From contig FCNA01000020.1 in NCBI GenBank assembly GCA_900018345.1, forward strand, positions 1-64,000: 64,000 nt of DNA, written 5' to 3'. Shown in pieces: positions 24,304-31,395 of this stretch. The stretch's first letter is position 1. Every line of letters starts with the position of its first letter. The notes below the pieces were generated by a model. The model did not search any database and was not told the origin of the DNA. It saw only the letters and a list, made by a program, of their open reading frames with translations. Source of the DNA: Clostridiales bacterium CHKCI006. GTDB lineage: Bacteria > Bacillota_I > Bacilli_A > Erysipelotrichales > Coprobacillaceae. A program made the position numbers and the translations under genes.

Positions 24304-25590
24304 ATGTGCAAAAAAATGCATCTACTCGTTATGGCTGGCATTCTTGCTGCTGGTTTCATGATTGCCCCGTTACAAGCCGGAGCGACTGAACCATCAACGG
24401 GAAATACAGCCAGCCTGACATCATCCGAGGCTGAAGAATTGATCGAGAAGAATATGCCTGAGGTTTTGTACGCGCATTATAATCAGAGCTTCAGTGAAAT
24501 TGATTTACCTGAAGGCTGGAGCTGGCCAGACCCCGACATGCTCATCAATGAACATAACATACAGGATTTTGGGATCGGCTATGTGTATGTCCCTGCCCGC
24601 TTTGATGTATCCCAATATGATGATATCGATTTTTCAGAGGTTCAAGGATATGATCCTCAAGGCAAATATGTCGAAATGCTCATTGAAATGTTTGTCGCTC
24701 AGGCACCCAATTTCGTAAGCTATAAAGACGGTTTTTCATTGGATAAGGTCTATGATGGCAAGCCTGTGGAAGTATCAGCGGATGATGTGGTGATCTCTAC
24801 AGGTGTCGGAACAGTCCGGTTCACATACCAGGAAAAGCGTATTAGCAATCACGGAACAGAATACTGGGTGAATATTGATGAAGCCCCATCTAATGCCGGT
24901 TCATATCGAATCTATACGATTTTAGATTCCGGCAGTAACTATTATGCGAGTGATACCATGCATTTCTACTTCGATATCGAGCAGGCCACACCGGCTTACA
25001 CTCTTCCTGAAAATCTGAGCACCACGCAGGGCAATCCCTTGGCAAGCCTCTCTCTTCCAGCAGGCTTTCAATGGCTGGATGAGACAGAACTGTGCAGTGA
25101 GGCTGGACATCACCGCTTCAAGGCCATCTATACTCCTGAAGATACCACCAACTATCAAACTGTCGAAGTCGAGCTTGATGTCGAAGTCATGGCGACATCT
25201 GCATCCGTCGATCAATCGCCAATGATTGCTGGTGATGAGGTGACTTTGACGGTGGGAGATACCTTTGACTGGAAAAAATATGTGACTGCCACAGATACGG
25301 AAGATGGTAATCTGACTGATCAGATTCAATTCGTCAGCCAGGATGTCGATACCAGCAAGCCAGGAACCTATGCATTCACTGTTCAGGTTACAGATAGCCA
25401 GGGCAATACGACCACGAAGACCATTGCCGTGAGTGTGAACGCACCGGTTCAGGATAGTACGAGTACTGAAGACATCGTTCAAACGAATGATCCAACATCC
25501 TTAACACTTTGGACAGGCTCTTTCCTGCTGTTTGCAGCGGCACTTGTTATTTTATGGTTCAAACGCCCAAAACAGAGCAATAACGCGTAA
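24304..25590 (+). CDS. Membrane-anchored surface protein with Ig-like domain
   Basis: A 428-residue exported protein: N-terminal signal (HLLVMAGILAAGFMIAPLQAGATE), a region of about 270 residues of unknown fold with two MBG-like strands (SLDKVYDGKPVEV; ATPAYTLPENL), then a DUF5011/HYR-type Ig-like domain (TLTVGDTFDWKKYVTATDTE, DGNLTDQIQF, TSKPGTYAFTVQVTDSQGN). It ends in a membrane helix (FLLFAAALVILWFKRPK) and basic tail. There is no LPxTG motif before the helix, so it is membrane-anchored and not sortase-linked. The DUF5011-type domain recurs in proteins at 32.7 and 36.4 kb. Confidence 0.85.
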   Translation: MCKKMHLLVMAGILAAGFMIAPLQAGATEPSTGNTASLTSSEAEELIEKNMPEVLYAHYNQSFSEIDLPEGWSWPDPDMLINEHNIQDFGIGYVYVPARFDVSQYDDIDFSEVQGYDPQGKYVEMLIEMFVAQAPNFVSYKDGFSLDKVYDGKPVEVSADDVVISTGVGTVRFTYQEKRISNHGTEYWVNIDEAPSNAGSYRIYTILDSGSNYYASDTMHFYFDIEQATPAYTLPENLSTTQGNPLASLSLPAGFQWLDETELCSEAGHHRFKAIYTPEDTTNYQTVEVELDVEVMATSASVDQSPMIAGDEVTLTVGDTFDWKKYVTATDTEDGNLTDQIQFVSQDVDTSKPGTYAFTVQVTDSQGNTTTKTIAVSVNAPVQDSTSTEDIVQTNDPTSLTLWTGSFLLFAAALVILWFKRPKQSNNA

Positions 25591-25592
25591 AG

Positions 25593-25615
25593 ATCCACTT
25601 TTAGTGGATTTTTTT
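25593..25615 (+). terminator. Terminator after the Ig-like surface protein
   Basis: ATCCAC-TTTTA-GTGGAT followed by six T. Confidence 0.75.
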
Positions 25616-26329
25616 CTTTCAATCAGATACCTGCTCTCAATGAGTTAAGGGTAAGCACATAGCGACATATCGCTGCACGATCATCAAAAACTGGCAAGTG
25701 GTAAAAGGACTGCTGGATGCTTCAAAAATGGGACTTTTCATTGTCTGGCAGGGTCTGTCAAACATTATCGGGACTCCCTAGCTGAAATATCATGCAGCAT
25801 AGTGTAGAATGACAATGACGGTAGTCCAGCTGATCCATTTGGCTTTTTCCATTATTTTCCATATCCCATCCCATATGGATCATCGTCTTTCATGTCACTT
25901 TTGAACAGCAAGATCATCCCTGCAATGGTGTCCGTGAGTCTCTTTTATATGCCATCCTATGCATGGTCAGATAGAATGATGAAGCAAAAACCAAAGTGGA
26001 AGTTGATTTTAGGAAAGAGATACTTTTTTACCTATTTAGGGTTTATTAAGGATAAATTTCTCTTAAAACGGTTTCAATCCCTTTATTTCAGAATCAAGCG
26101 TTACACAAAGAAAAAGATTTTATTTTACAAAATAATGATATTTTTAATAAAAGTAGTATAGAAAAATACAACTATCTTTATAAAAAACATTGATTTTTTC
26201 AAGCAACAATATTTCATTTTAGACATAAATGTGGTATATTAATGACGTGGAGATTTTTCACAGGATGGATTGAATGCTTTGAGTCGATGGAGCATGTAAT
26301 TAACTGGTAGTGAAGAGAGAGTGGTATCT
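25616..26329. other. 714-bp gap before loaP
   Basis: No convincing gene. A short open stretch near 25,670-25,790 (IIKNWQVVKGLLDASKMGLF) ends at TAG and looks like decayed coding DNA. The frame at 25,892-26,161 has no ribosome site and low-complexity Lys/Phe/Ile content. The last about 150 bp are AT-rich and should contain the loaP promoter (candidate -10 TATATT near 26,236). Confidence 0.35.
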
Positions 26330-26824
26330 TTGAACTGGTACATATTATTTGTTTTTTCAAATAGAGCGAAGAAAATACGTGATTTATTGATCTCAAATAA
26401 CATTGAATCCTTTATCCCACTTTACGAATATTATCATCGGAGCACCAAAAGCTTACAATTAAAGCCCCTGTTTCCGAACTATCTCTTTGTGAAAACACGC
26501 ATGGAGATCGGTGAGTTTTACGACTTTTTAAGAACCTTGAGCGAGAAAAGTAATAGCTTAATCAAGCTGTTAGACAAACCGGATGTGTCGGCTTTGAAAC
26601 AGACAGAGATTCAAATGCTCGAACATCTGATGGATCCTACCTATATTGTCAGGATGTCGATCGCTTATCTTGAAAATCGCAAAGCAATCATTGTGAAAGG
26701 ACCTTTAAAGTTCTTTCAGGATAATATCGTTAAAGTAGATAAACATGATCGGGTTGCCTATTTAGACCTTGTCTTTATGGAGCATCGGATCAAGCTGGGG
26801 TTGCAGTTAATAAGAAGAGAATAG
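26330..26824 (+). CDS. loaP: LoaP-type NusG paralogue (processive antiterminator)
   Basis: About 164 residues with a NusG N-terminal domain (NWYILFVFSNRAKKIRDLLI, FIPLYEYYHR, LKPLFPNYLFVKTRM) and a C-terminal KOW-type segment (AIIVKGPLKFFQDNIVKVD, HDRVAYLDLVFMEHRIKLGL). LoaP proteins bind RNA polymerase and a hairpin in the nascent leader, letting polymerase pass terminators in long biosynthetic operons. I chose TTG 26330 as start because it gives the family-like MNWY start and GAGAG lies about 9 bases before; GTG 26321 is the alternative. No ATG start is available, so expression may be kept low. The leader just downstream fits a LoaP target. Confidence 0.82.
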   Translation: MNWYILFVFSNRAKKIRDLLISNNIESFIPLYEYYHRSTKSLQLKPLFPNYLFVKTRMEIGEFYDFLRTLSEKSNSLIKLLDKPDVSALKQTEIQMLEHLMDPTYIVRMSIAYLENRKAIIVKGPLKFFQDNIVKVDKHDRVAYLDLVFMEHRIKLGLQLIRRE

Positions 26825-26908
26825 TCTAAGGAGAATGGTTTACCGCCCTTAGATTGAGACTTGGACATCGTCGACTTTGCATGGGTAGGGGAGACTATGC
26901 CCTTTTTT
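26825..26908 (+). promoter_or_regulatory. Candidate LoaP-responsive leader: hairpin followed by terminator-like element
   Basis: TCTAAGG (26825-26831) pairs with CCTTAGA (26847-26853) as a stem-loop directly after the loaP stop. Thirty bases on, GGGTAG (26883-26888) pairs with CTA..CCC (26895-26902) before TTTTTT (26903-26908), a weak intrinsic terminator. The hairpin-then-terminator order before the biosynthetic genes is what LoaP systems use. The pairings are seen; the role is inferred. Confidence 0.55.
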
Positions 26909-26988
26909 GTTTTGAAGCCATTAATTCCTTCTAATTGTACCATCGGTTGACAAGCGCATGAATTACCGATGGACGAGGAGTGATCAAG

Positions 26989-27312
26989 ATGAAACTAAAA
27001 GATGATTTAATATTACGTGAAGTCGCGGGACAGTATGTGATTGTCCCGGTTGGTAAGAGAGTGCAGGAAGTCACATCACTGGTTTATATATCCAAATCCG
27101 CCGCTTACCTCTGGGATTACATGAAAGACCATGAATTCACGGTAGACGATCTAGTCCAGAAGATTCTGGAACATTATGTCGGTGTAACGGAAGAAGTTGC
27201 CCGCAAAGATATCGAAGGCTATATCAAACTATTGACGGATAACTTTATTATCGATGATGGTAAAATTAGAGGTCGTAACTTTGTGCGAATCAAAAATCCG
27301 GAGATGAAATAA
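26989..27312 (+). CDS. PqqD-like peptide chaperone (RiPP recognition element)
   Basis: A 107-residue PqqD-family protein: three beta strands (LILREVAGQYVIVPVGKR, SLVYISKSAAYLWDYM) and three helices (EFTVDDLVQKILEHYVGV, ARKDIEGYIKLLTDNFII). In RiPP pathways such a domain binds the leader of the precursor and presents it to the radical SAM enzyme. ATG 26989 is chosen over GTG 26980 because GAGGAG has 8-base spacing to it. Its last base overlaps the first base of the radical SAM gene, so the two products are made together. Confidence 0.88.
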   Translation: MKLKDDLILREVAGQYVIVPVGKRVQEVTSLVYISKSAAYLWDYMKDHEFTVDDLVQKILEHYVGVTEEVARKDIEGYIKLLTDNFIIDDGKIRGRNFVRIKNPEMK

Positions 27313-28439
27313 TGGCTTACGAGTTTGAACCTGCCTGTCGGCGTATGGAGTGGCTGGATCCCTTCTATAAACAGGTATGGGAGAAAGCTTGCGCAGACGC
27401 AATCCCAATCTCAGGTACTTTCGAAATAACCCCTAGATGTAATTTCAGTTGTCGGATGTGTTATGTCCATTTAAAAGAAGATGAGATCTCCAAACATGGA
27501 AGAGAAATGTCAGCTCAAGAATGGATCGATCTAGCCAAACAGGCCAAAGAGATGGGAACAACCTGGTTATGCATTACTGGTGGTGAACCTCTCATGCATC
27601 CGGAATTTGAAACCATCTGGAAAGAAATATCCAAAATGGGTTTTTTCATTACCCTCCAAACCAATGGTGCACGCATTCCCCAATTCCAATCCCTATTTGA
27701 AGAATGCCCACCACGGGCTGTAAAGATTACTCTTTATGGCACCAGCGATGAAACCTACGAAAAAGTCTGTCGTATCAAAAATGGCTTTACCTTAGTTCAT
27801 AATGGAATCATGCTGCTTAAACAGATGCATATTCCCGTTGAACTCGTCAGTACGATCATCCAGCAAAACTTTGATGATATGCAGAAAATGGCTTTCTACG
27901 CCTATATGATGCAAGTCCCATGGGCAAGCACCGGTGGGATCCGGGCTTCTTTAAGAGGTGCCGATACGCACGTCGAAGAACTCAGAGTTCACGACAAAAA
28001 CGAAGAAAGTCAAAAGCAGCAAATCAAACATTATCTGGAACACCCCATCAATATTGAAAGAAAACCATGTACCTACTGTAAAGACTATCGTCTCGGGTAC
28101 TGGATTACATGGGATGGTTATGTCAGGTTCTGCAGTTTCATGAATGAACCTAACATCTCTATCCACAATCAAACATTTAAAGACGCCTGGCAACAGTTGG
28201 TCGATTATGAAGACAACTTAGACTGGCCAGACGAATGTAAGACTTGTGAAGTTTCCAGTGTTTGTTTCAAGTGTGTAGCAACACTTGCAACAAATTCAGG
28301 ATCAGTGACACAAGTCAATCCTTCCTACTGTAACAAAATCAAAGCGTACTTAAAACAAGTCAAAGAAGAATTACAGCAGGAAAAACAAGAACAAGAAATA
28401 AAACAAACCAATAAACAAGAAAACGAAAAGAAAGATTAA
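27312..28439 (+). CDS. Radical SAM/SPASM peptide-modifying enzyme
   Basis: A 375-residue enzyme. The radical SAM cluster motif C43xxxC47xxC50 (RCNFSCRMC) is followed by ITGGEPLMHPEF (SAM-binding GGE) and a TIM-barrel core. From about residue 250 a SPASM region holds extra Cys for auxiliary Fe-S clusters: CTYCKDYRLGYW, RFCSFMNEP, DECKTCEVSSVCFKC and PSYCNK. SPASM enzymes beside PqqD proteins form C-C, C-S or C-O crosslinks or epimers in ribosomal peptides. The last about 25 residues are a Gln/Glu/Lys/Asn tail of no known function. Probable substrate: the 128-residue protein encoded 12 bp downstream. Confidence 0.92.
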   Translation: MAYEFEPACRRMEWLDPFYKQVWEKACADAIPISGTFEITPRCNFSCRMCYVHLKEDEISKHGREMSAQEWIDLAKQAKEMGTTWLCITGGEPLMHPEFETIWKEISKMGFFITLQTNGARIPQFQSLFEECPPRAVKITLYGTSDETYEKVCRIKNGFTLVHNGIMLLKQMHIPVELVSTIIQQNFDDMQKMAFYAYMMQVPWASTGGIRASLRGADTHVEELRVHDKNEESQKQQIKHYLEHPINIERKPCTYCKDYRLGYWITWDGYVRFCSFMNEPNISIHNQTFKDAWQQLVDYEDNLDWPDECKTCEVSSVCFKCVATLATNSGSVTQVNPSYCNKIKAYLKQVKEELQQEKQEQEIKQTNKQENEKKD

Positions 28440-28451
28440 GGGGGAAGAAAT

Positions 28452-28838
28452 ATGCCTAATGGAGGTAGTTATGTAAAAAATCCTGGGTATGACCCAAATG
28501 AAATTGAACAATATTCTACAGTACAAGCATATACAATCTCAGGAAATAGTAGACCTATTCCATCCGGTGCATCGATTGTTCGTGGTATTTACTATATGTG
28601 GGATGACAATGGATTTACTGGTAACGGATGGATGTATAATGTTCAATGTGGGCCAACCAATATGTACCCGGGATTTACAAGAGATCAGGATGTTGCTGAT
28701 TATGTAGCTGAAAAGGGAAATTTAGATGCTGTATTTGCACACTGGGCTCAAAATTACACATTAGAAGGTTGGCACAATTTTTATATGGCAGTATATGTTA
28801 ATTCTGGTTGCATGAACGTTGATCGTAGTGATTCATAA
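28452..28838 (+). CDS. Candidate RiPP precursor / radical SAM substrate (aromatic- and Asn-rich)
   Basis: A 128-residue protein without signal peptide or membrane segment, behind AGGGGGAAG. It is unusually rich in aromatics (12 Tyr, 4 Trp, 4 Phe) and Asn (13), with only two Cys (66, 120). Six of its Asn sit exactly three residues after an aromatic: Y7-N10, Y13-N16, W50-N53, F55-N58, W60-N63 and W98-N101. It ends in Ser (VDRSDS). No known family is recognised. Its place between the SPASM enzyme and a kinase/exporter pair makes it the best substrate candidate. It is long for a precursor, so an accessory protein or self-modified enzyme remains possible. Confidence 0.75.
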   Translation: MPNGGSYVKNPGYDPNEIEQYSTVQAYTISGNSRPIPSGASIVRGIYYMWDDNGFTGNGWMYNVQCGPTNMYPGFTRDQDVADYVAEKGNLDAVFAHWAQNYTLEGWHNFYMAVYVNSGCMNVDRSDS

Positions 28839-28840
28839 TA

Positions 28841-29623
28841 ATGGATTATTCAATTATTCATGCGAAGATAAAACTAGACAGAAAAAGGAATGAGTGGGGT
28901 TTATTTGAAGAGGTTCCATTAGTTAAATCTGATATTCAATTGTTTTGTTCTGCTCATTTTGATTTGATTTATGGATTAAACTTCTACAATCTCCAGGACA
29001 CTAACTCTCATCTTGTCATGAATGATACTGACTTGATGGTTGTGAATGAAGATTGGACGAAAGCCAATATTATTCGAATGGACCATCCTGAGAGTTTTGA
29101 TGCATTTACGATGCAGTTATTTTATACGCATGCGGTTCAAAAACACATGATTCAGGTACATAGTTCCTTGGTTGAATATAATGGATATGGCGTGATGTTT
29201 TTAGGTCCTTCGGGGATCGGTAAGACCACGCAGGCTGAATTGTGGAATCAGTATTTAGATGCCTTGATTATTAATGGCGATTGTGTTTTTGTAGAAGATA
29301 AAGGAGAAGAGTTCATAGGTTGGGGAACTCCCTGGCATGGCTCTTCACCTTATTGTGAGAATACGAGTGTCCCTGTGAAGGCATGGGTTGTGCTGAAGCA
29401 GGGAACTGAAAATAGTCTTCGACGTTTGGAAGGCTTTGAAATGGTTTCTGAGGTGAGTCAGAACATTATTTATCCAATGTGGTTAGAAAATGGGGCAGAG
29501 TTAGCTCTGGAGACATTGGATCATGTATTGAAGGGGATACCGGTATATGAGCTGGTAAATCGTGCTGATGAAGAGTCAGTGATGATGGTAAAGCAGGCGG
29601 TTTTTGGTAATGAAGAAGATTAA
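28841..29623 (+). CDS. HPr-kinase-like serine kinase of a peptide cluster
   Basis: A 260-residue protein with an HprK/PEPCK-type P-loop (FLGPSGIGKTTQAELW, about residues 121-136), preceded by IQVHSSLVEYNGYG and followed by ALIINGDCVFVEDKG and GTPWHGSS, the usual block order of this fold. It is not HPr kinase itself: the N-terminal sensor domain of HprK is missing. Related kinases in lasso peptide clusters phosphorylate a C-terminal Ser of the peptide. The neighbouring 128-residue protein ends in Ser, so a similar role is possible. It starts 2 bp after that gene and overlaps the exporter gene. Confidence 0.8.
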   Translation: MDYSIIHAKIKLDRKRNEWGLFEEVPLVKSDIQLFCSAHFDLIYGLNFYNLQDTNSHLVMNDTDLMVVNEDWTKANIIRMDHPESFDAFTMQLFYTHAVQKHMIQVHSSLVEYNGYGVMFLGPSGIGKTTQAELWNQYLDALIINGDCVFVEDKGEEFIGWGTPWHGSSPYCENTSVPVKAWVVLKQGTENSLRRLEGFEMVSEVSQNIIYPMWLENGAELALETLDHVLKGIPVYELVNRADEESVMMVKQAVFGNEED

Positions 29624-31373
29624 ACATATATGGAAAAGGATCCAGGAGGGCAGGCTGAAGGAACTGCTTGATCAGCTTGCCTGGATGGGGATCTATGTCA
29701 GAAAGTATTGGATCTTAATTGGTATTTATACTTTTTTGATGACATCTGGCTCTTTATTGAGTTTAGGGTCAACGGTGGTCTCGCGTGACTTAGTGGATGC
29801 GGTCACCGGACAGAATGCATTGAATATTGTTTATGTTCTGGCTCTCTATATCGGTACAGGTGTTGGACAGATTTTTATCAATGTGATACGTTCACGGATT
29901 TCTTTAAAGATATCTTTGAAGATTCAGACAGAGATCAGAGAGGATGTCTTTAAACAGATCATGGAGACGGATTGGGAGTCTCTATCGGATTATCGCACAG
30001 GTGATTTATTGTATCGAATTAATGGAGATGCGGGAATGGTCGCCAATAGTATTTTGACGTTCATTCCAACCGTCATCTCCGTTTTTATTAGTTTTGGCAG
30101 TGCGTTTTGGATCATGGTTCAAAATGATCCGATCATGGCAGTGATTGCTTTAATGGGTGCGCCGATCACCCTGGTCACTTCGCGTTATTCGATGCGTAAG
30201 ACAAGGGAGTATATGCGCAAGAATCAAGACTTTTCAAGTAATAAGATGTCGTTTGATCAGGAGACGTTTAATAACCTGCAGATGATCAAAGCCTTTGGTT
30301 TAGTGCCGCACTTTATTGAGAGTTTCCATGATGTTCAGCAGGAATCGATGCGTATCTCGTTGAATCAAAATAAGTTCCAATCGATGAGTACGATCATCAC
30401 TTCGTTAGTGGGACAGGTGGTCGGCTATGCCTGTTATGGGTATGCCCTGTTTCGTTTATGGACGGGCCATATTTCTTATGGAACGATGACGATGTTTGTC
30501 GGAATGGCGGGTTCGTTACGTGGCTCATTTAGCTCGATCGTGAATCTGGCGCCGACGTTAGTCAGAAGCTGTATTAATGCCGGACGCATCATTGAGGTCA
30601 TTACACTGCCTAGAGAAAAGGTAGAAGACGATCCGAAGGCGAAGGAGATCTTAGATGCTTCTAAGACTAAGGGTGTTTATATTGAAATGCATGATGTGAG
30701 CTTCTGGTATAAGGAAGGGAAGCCGGTCTATGAACATGCTTCTTTCTATGCGAAACCTGGCGAAATTATTGGTTTGCTGGGACCTTCGGGTCAGGGAAAA
30801 ACAACGACCTTGAATCTGTTTTTAGGCCTGTTTCATATTCGTTCAGGCAGTCTTGAGATCGGTAACCCGGGTGGTGAGAAAATGGATGTTTCTTCGGCAA
30901 CCCGTTGCTTATTTAGCTATATTCCGCAGGGGAATACCTTATTTAGCGGTTCGATTGCGGATAATGTCGGAATGGTGAAGCCAGGTGCCAGTGAAGAGGA
31001 GATCATTGAAGCTTTAAAAGCAGCCTGTGCCTGGGAGTTTGTGGAGGATCTTGAAGAAGGCATCCATACTCATGTCAGGGAATTGGGAAGACGTTTTTCA
31101 GAAGGACAAAAACAGCGCTTATCGATTGCCCGTGCTTTACTGGCAAAACGTCCGATCATGCTTTTAGATGAAGCGACAAGCGCCCTGGATATGGCGACGG
31201 AACGCAAGGTCTTAGGCAGTATTCTACAATATGATCCTCTAAGAACGCTGATTGTAGCGGCACATCGTCCCTCGGTCTTTTCCATGTGTGACCGGGTCTA
31301 CCGGATCGAACAGGGAACGATTCGCGAGGTGGATCGCGAAGAAGTGAATTTATTTTTAGAGGGGAAAGCATAA
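29610..31373 (+). CDS. ABC exporter (permease-ATPase) of the peptide cluster
   Basis: About 587 residues: six membrane segments in the first 320, then an ATPase with Walker A (GPSGQGKTT, near residue 392), signature FSEGQKQRLSIARALL instead of LSGGQ, and Walker B (IMLLDEATSALD). There is no N-terminal C39 peptidase domain, so it does not cut a double-Gly leader itself. ATG 29610 lies inside the kinase gene's end (14-base overlap), showing tight coupling. It most likely exports the cluster's product; a dedicated protease would have to be encoded elsewhere. The hairpin at its end faces the convergent gene. Confidence 0.88.
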   Translation: MKKIKHIWKRIQEGRLKELLDQLAWMGIYVRKYWILIGIYTFLMTSGSLLSLGSTVVSRDLVDAVTGQNALNIVYVLALYIGTGVGQIFINVIRSRISLKISLKIQTEIREDVFKQIMETDWESLSDYRTGDLLYRINGDAGMVANSILTFIPTVISVFISFGSAFWIMVQNDPIMAVIALMGAPITLVTSRYSMRKTREYMRKNQDFSSNKMSFDQETFNNLQMIKAFGLVPHFIESFHDVQQESMRISLNQNKFQSMSTIITSLVGQVVGYACYGYALFRLWTGHISYGTMTMFVGMAGSLRGSFSSIVNLAPTLVRSCINAGRIIEVITLPREKVEDDPKAKEILDASKTKGVYIEMHDVSFWYKEGKPVYEHASFYAKPGEIIGLLGPSGQGKTTTLNLFLGLFHIRSGSLEIGNPGGEKMDVSSATRCLFSYIPQGNTLFSGSIADNVGMVKPGASEEEIIEALKAACAWEFVEDLEEGIHTHVRELGRRFSEGQKQRLSIARALLAKRPIMLLDEATSALDMATERKVLGSILQYDPLRTLIVAAHRPSVFSMCDRVYRIEQGTIREVDREEVNLFLEGKA

Positions 31374-31395
31374 AAAAGGTCGCTTATTAGCGACC
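31372..31395 (-). terminator. Terminator for the nucleotidyltransferase gene
   Basis: GGTCGC (31378-31383) pairs with GCGACC (31390-31395); on the minus strand it is followed by six T. It overlaps the stop codon of the minus-strand gene. Confidence 0.75.

Noticed and set aside
25892-26161. 89-residue open frame on the + strand
   Set aside because: No ribosome site, low-complexity Lys/Phe/Ile ending and no recognisable domain; it lies in AT-rich DNA with decayed fragments.
26881-26934. 17-codon frame (MGRGDYALFCF start) as a possible short RiPP precursor
   Set aside because: No ribosome site; it lies over the terminator-like stem, so the DNA is better explained as a leader.
31378-31395. Hairpin as terminator for the exporter gene on the + strand
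   Set aside because: No T-run follows on the + strand; the run of T exists only for the minus strand.
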